DNA of 7,642 nucleotides from Clostridiales bacterium (lineage in GTDB: Bacteria > Bacillota > Clostridia > Lachnospirales > Lachnospiraceae): contig JAHZAR010000057.1 of assembly GCA_019423835.1 (NCBI GenBank), positions 1 through 7,642 on the forward strand, written 5' to 3'. Below are positions 5,603 to 7,642 of this stretch, piece by piece. The notes below the pieces were generated by a model. That model saw nothing but the letters and a program-made list of their open reading frames with translations. It was not told the DNA's origin and did no database searches. How positions within the stretch are numbered: position 1 is the first letter of the stretch; each line of letters opens with the position of its first letter. The position numbers and the translations under genes were made by a program.

Positions 5603-6628
5603 ATGAACAGTCAGACTGTAAAAGACTTTCTCAAACGCAAACAAATCAATATTTCCGTCCAGACCTACCTGATTGATGCGCTGGGCGCCATGGCCTTCGG
5701 CCTTTTCGCCTCTCTGCTGATCGGCACCATCTTCGGCACCCTGGGAGAAAAAACAGGCCTCGGAATCTTCAGCACCATTGCCGTCTACGCAAAGGGGGCC
5801 ACCGGAGCTGCCCTGGGTGTCTCCATCGCCTATGCCCTGAAGGCACCGCAGCTTGTCCTCTTCTCTGCCGCTACAGTGGGCATTGCCGGAAATGAGCTTG
5901 GAGGACCCGTGGGTGCTCTGGTAGCCACCATCATAGCCACTGAGCTGGGAAAAGCCGTCTCAAAGGAAACGAGGGTTGATATTCTGGTAACCCCCGGCGT
6001 CACAATCATCTTCGGTGTCCTGACTGCCCAGTTTATCGGGCCAGGCGTTTCTGCCTTTATGACAGCCTTCGGGGATCTCGTAAAGACAGCTACTGTCATG
6101 CAGCCATTCTTTATGGGAATTGTAGTTTCCGCCCTTATCGGCATCGCCCTGACGCTCCCTATCAGCAGCGCAGCCATCTGCATCATGCTGAGCCTTGACG
6201 GGCTGGCAGGAGGAGCGGCAACAGCCGGCTGCTGCGCGCAGATGATCGGCTTTGCCGTACTGAGCTACCGGGAGAACGGCTTCGGCGGTCTTCTGGCTCA
6301 GGGTCTTGGAACCTCCATGCTGCAGATGCCGAATATTGTGAGAAATCCAAAAATCTGGCTGGCCCCTACCCTGGCTTCCATGGTGACAGGCCCCATATCC
6401 ACCATGGTCTTCAAACTGGAAAATATCGCAGCCGGAGCCGGTATGGGAACCTGCGGGCTGGTAGGACCTATCGGCATTTACACAGCCATGCCTGAGGGCG
6501 GTGCAAATATGTGGCTTGGAATTGTCCTGATTTGCTTCCTCCTTCCTGCCGTCCTGACACTTGCTTTCGGAGAGGTGTTCCGCAGAATCGGATGGATTCG
6601 GGAAGGGGATTTAAAGCTGGATCTGTAA
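5603..6628 (+). CDS. PfoR/PTS_EIIC_2 family multi-pass membrane protein
   Basis: The 341-residue protein is almost entirely hydrophobic, with about eight to ten membrane segments (roughly 22-45, 54-80, 84-115, 128-150, 165-186, 188-222, 253-272, 280-296, 303-323). Short motifs typical of the PfoR group (often annotated PTS sugar transporter subunit IIC) are visible: N98-E-L-G-G-P-V-G, G116-K-A-V-S-K-E-T-R-V-D-I-L-V-T-P131, L185-P-I-S-S-A-A-I, A208-G-C-C-A-Q-M, Q241-M-P-N-I-V, and A277-A-G-A-G-M-G-T-C-G-L-V-G. PfoR of Clostridium perfringens was first described as a regulator of perfringolysin O, yet its fold is that of a transporter-like membrane protein; no substrate is established. No IIA or IIB domain is fused or adjacent, so sugar transport is unproven. 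ATG 5603 has AGGAGG at 5587-5592 with a 10-nt spacer. It is transcribed divergently from metF and appears monocistronic. Confidence 0.85.
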   Translation: MNSQTVKDFLKRKQINISVQTYLIDALGAMAFGLFASLLIGTIFGTLGEKTGLGIFSTIAVYAKGATGAALGVSIAYALKAPQLVLFSAATVGIAGNELGGPVGALVATIIATELGKAVSKETRVDILVTPGVTIIFGVLTAQFIGPGVSAFMTAFGDLVKTATVMQPFFMGIVVSALIGIALTLPISSAAICIMLSLDGLAGGAATAGCCAQMIGFAVLSYRENGFGGLLAQGLGTSMLQMPNIVRNPKIWLAPTLASMVTGPISTMVFKLENIAAGAGMGTCGLVGPIGIYTAMPEGGANMWLGIVLICFLLPAVLTLAFGEVFRRIGWIREGDLKLDL

Positions 6629-6679
6629 TGACTTCACTCTGCCGAAACAGAAGCCCGATTGGCTGACCGTGCCCGCCCT

Positions 6680-6737
6680 GCCGAAAGCGGCGCATTCCGG
6701 ATGACGGACGAACCGTCTGGAATGCGCCGCTTCTGGC
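6680..6737. terminator. Long two-tier inverted repeat between convergent genes, probable bidirectional terminator
   Basis: Arms of 19 nt (6680-6698 and 6719-6737) pair with one A/C mismatch and one G-T pair; the inner 14 bp, AAGCGGCGCATTCC with its complement, are perfect. The loop carries a second stem, GACGG (6703-6707) with CCGTC (6713-6717). It lies 52 nt past the PfoR-like stop and 12 nt past the stop of the EAL gene, the position of a shared terminator. Neither side has a proper T-tract (only CTTCTGGCTTT on the plus side), so factor-assisted termination or an RNA-protecting structure is also possible. Confidence 0.6.
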
Positions 6738-6748
6738 TTTAAGACACA

Positions 6749-7642
6749 CTATTTCAGATACATTTCTGCGAATTCATCACTGGGAATCGGACGGCTGTAA
6801 TAGTAACCCTGGCCATAGTCCACACCGATGGAACGGATAAACGCCTCATTCTCTGCAGTCTCCACTCCCTCCACCACCGTTGTGATCGAGAGGTCTCTCG
6901 CCAGATTCACAATATGCTTCATGAGAACCGCCTGGCTCTCACTCTCCCTGAAAACCTCCCGTTCCAGAAAACCGCGGTCCAGCTTCACTTCATCAATGCC
7001 GATTCTCGTCAGCAGGTTCAGGGAAGAATAACCGCTCCCAAAGTCGTCCAGCGAAATCTGAAATCCCAGATTTTTCAGAATCATAATCGTCTTATTCAGC
7101 TCTCCGATACTCTCTGCCGCCAGCCCTTCCAGGATTTCCAGCGTGCTCATGCTGCGGGGAATCCTGTAGCGCTCCGTAATCTCACACAGGCGCTCCACAT
7201 AGTCGGACTGATAAAACAGAAGCTTAGACTGGTTGACGGAGACGCTGACTGGCCTTCTGCCCTCATCCTCCCACTGTCTCAGCTTTCTGCACACCTGGTC
7301 AACCATATAGAGATCCAGCTGGGCGCAGAAGCCGTTAAGCTCAAAAAGAGGAATAAACTGATCCGGAAAAATCACCGAACCATCCTCACGGATCCAGCGC
7401 ACCAGGGCCTCTGCGGAGGTAATCTCACCTGAGACGAGATTTCGCTTGGGCTGGAGATACAGACGGAATTCTTCTTTTTCCAGGGCCTCATTCTTGCTGC
7501 TCTCAATCAGACGAACCAGCTCCTCTTCTTTGTGCAGCTTCTCATCGTAAAATATAATCTCGCAATCCACTCCCTGTCTGGCCTGCTTCAGTGCGAATTC
7601 TGCCCTGTCGATCAATTCATCGGGTCTGGTCACCTGATTGAC
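6749..7642 (-). CDS. Cyclic-di-GMP phosphodiesterase, GGDEF-EAL protein, N-terminus cut by window edge
   Basis: 297 C-terminal residues are visible; the frame continues past the right edge. Residues 1-35 (D-E-L-I-D-R-A-E-F-A-L-K-Q-A-R) match the last helix of a GGDEF domain, so GTG 7633 is an internal Val and not the start. The EAL domain spans about 45-297. Counting from the first visible residue, the c-di-GMP and metal ligands are present: Q64-P, E78 of E-A-L-V-R-W, N137, E169 (L-E-I-L-E), D199-D200-F-G-S-G-Y-S-S-L, K220-L-D, E258-G-V-E-T, and Q278-G-Y. This suggests an active phosphodiesterase that hydrolyses c-di-GMP to pGpG, controlling motility, adhesion or exopolysaccharide. Whether the GGDEF part is catalytic or a GTP-binding regulator cannot be seen. 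It converges on the PfoR-like gene, with the long hairpin between. Confidence 0.93.
   Translation of the reverse strand, partial: VNQVTRPDELIDRAEFALKQARQGVDCEIIFYDEKLHKEEELVRLIESSKNEALEKEEFRLYLQPKRNLVSGEITSAEALVRWIREDGSVIFPDQFIPLFELNGFCAQLDLYMVDQVCRKLRQWEDEGRRPVSVSVNQSKLLFYQSDYVERLCEITERYRIPRSMSTLEILEGLAAESIGELNKTIMILKNLGFQISLDDFGSGYSSLNLLTRIGIDEVKLDRGFLEREVFRESESQAVLMKHIVNLARDLSITTVVEGVETAENEAFIRSIGVDYGQGYYYSRPIPSDEFAEMYLK

Noticed and set aside
7631..7633. GTG 7633 as the start of the EAL protein
   Set aside because: The frame is open to the window edge and the residues after it match the final helix of a GGDEF domain, so this is an internal codon of a larger protein.

Overview
The window looks like a chromosomal segment of a Gram-positive anaerobe of the class Clostridia, most likely a gut Lachnospiraceae-type organism. 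The reasons are the strong purine-rich ribosome binding sites (AGGAGG, GAGGAG, AAAGGAG), an HPr carrying both His15 and the regulatory Ser46, a short methionine synthase whose reactivation domain is a separate protein, and a PfoR-type membrane protein. I infer the lineage from gene style; no rRNA or other taxonomic marker is present.

Layout from left to right. (1) 1-332, minus: the N-terminal part of a hotdog-fold acyl-CoA thioesterase, cut by the window edge. (2) 533-799, minus: ptsH (HPr), with a near-consensus promoter at 862-890 and a strong terminator at 483-517. (3) 906-5257, minus: a one-carbon/methionine operon transcribed in the order metF (MTHF reductase), a stand-alone methionine synthase reactivation-domain protein, then metH (B12-dependent, without its own reactivation domain). 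(4) 5258-5602: a divergent control region with two outward-facing extended -10 promoters, a paired ATTGACAAA repeat and the metF leader. (5) 5603-6628, plus: a PfoR/PTS_EIIC_2 family multi-pass membrane protein. (6) 6629-6748: a convergent intergenic region dominated by a near-perfect 19-bp inverted repeat. (7) 6749-7642, minus: the C-terminal part of a GGDEF-EAL cyclic-di-GMP protein, cut by the right edge.

The central three genes form one pathway. MetF makes 5-methyl-THF; MetH transfers its methyl group through cobalamin to homocysteine to give methionine; the separate reactivation protein would use S-adenosylmethionine to rescue MetH when cob(I)alamin oxidises. In E. coli this last function is the C-terminal domain of MetH, so here the enzyme is split in two and the pieces are kept together by operon structure. 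No clear terminator separates metH from ptsH, so read-through into ptsH is possible, although ptsH has a good promoter of its own.

Most of the window is ordinary core metabolism and I do not see a new defence system, mobile element, CRISPR array or RNA gene. The points most worth a second look are the cysteine cluster on the reactivation protein, the operator-like repeat pair in the metF promoter, the long hairpin at 6680-6737, and the unexplained partner of the PfoR-like protein.
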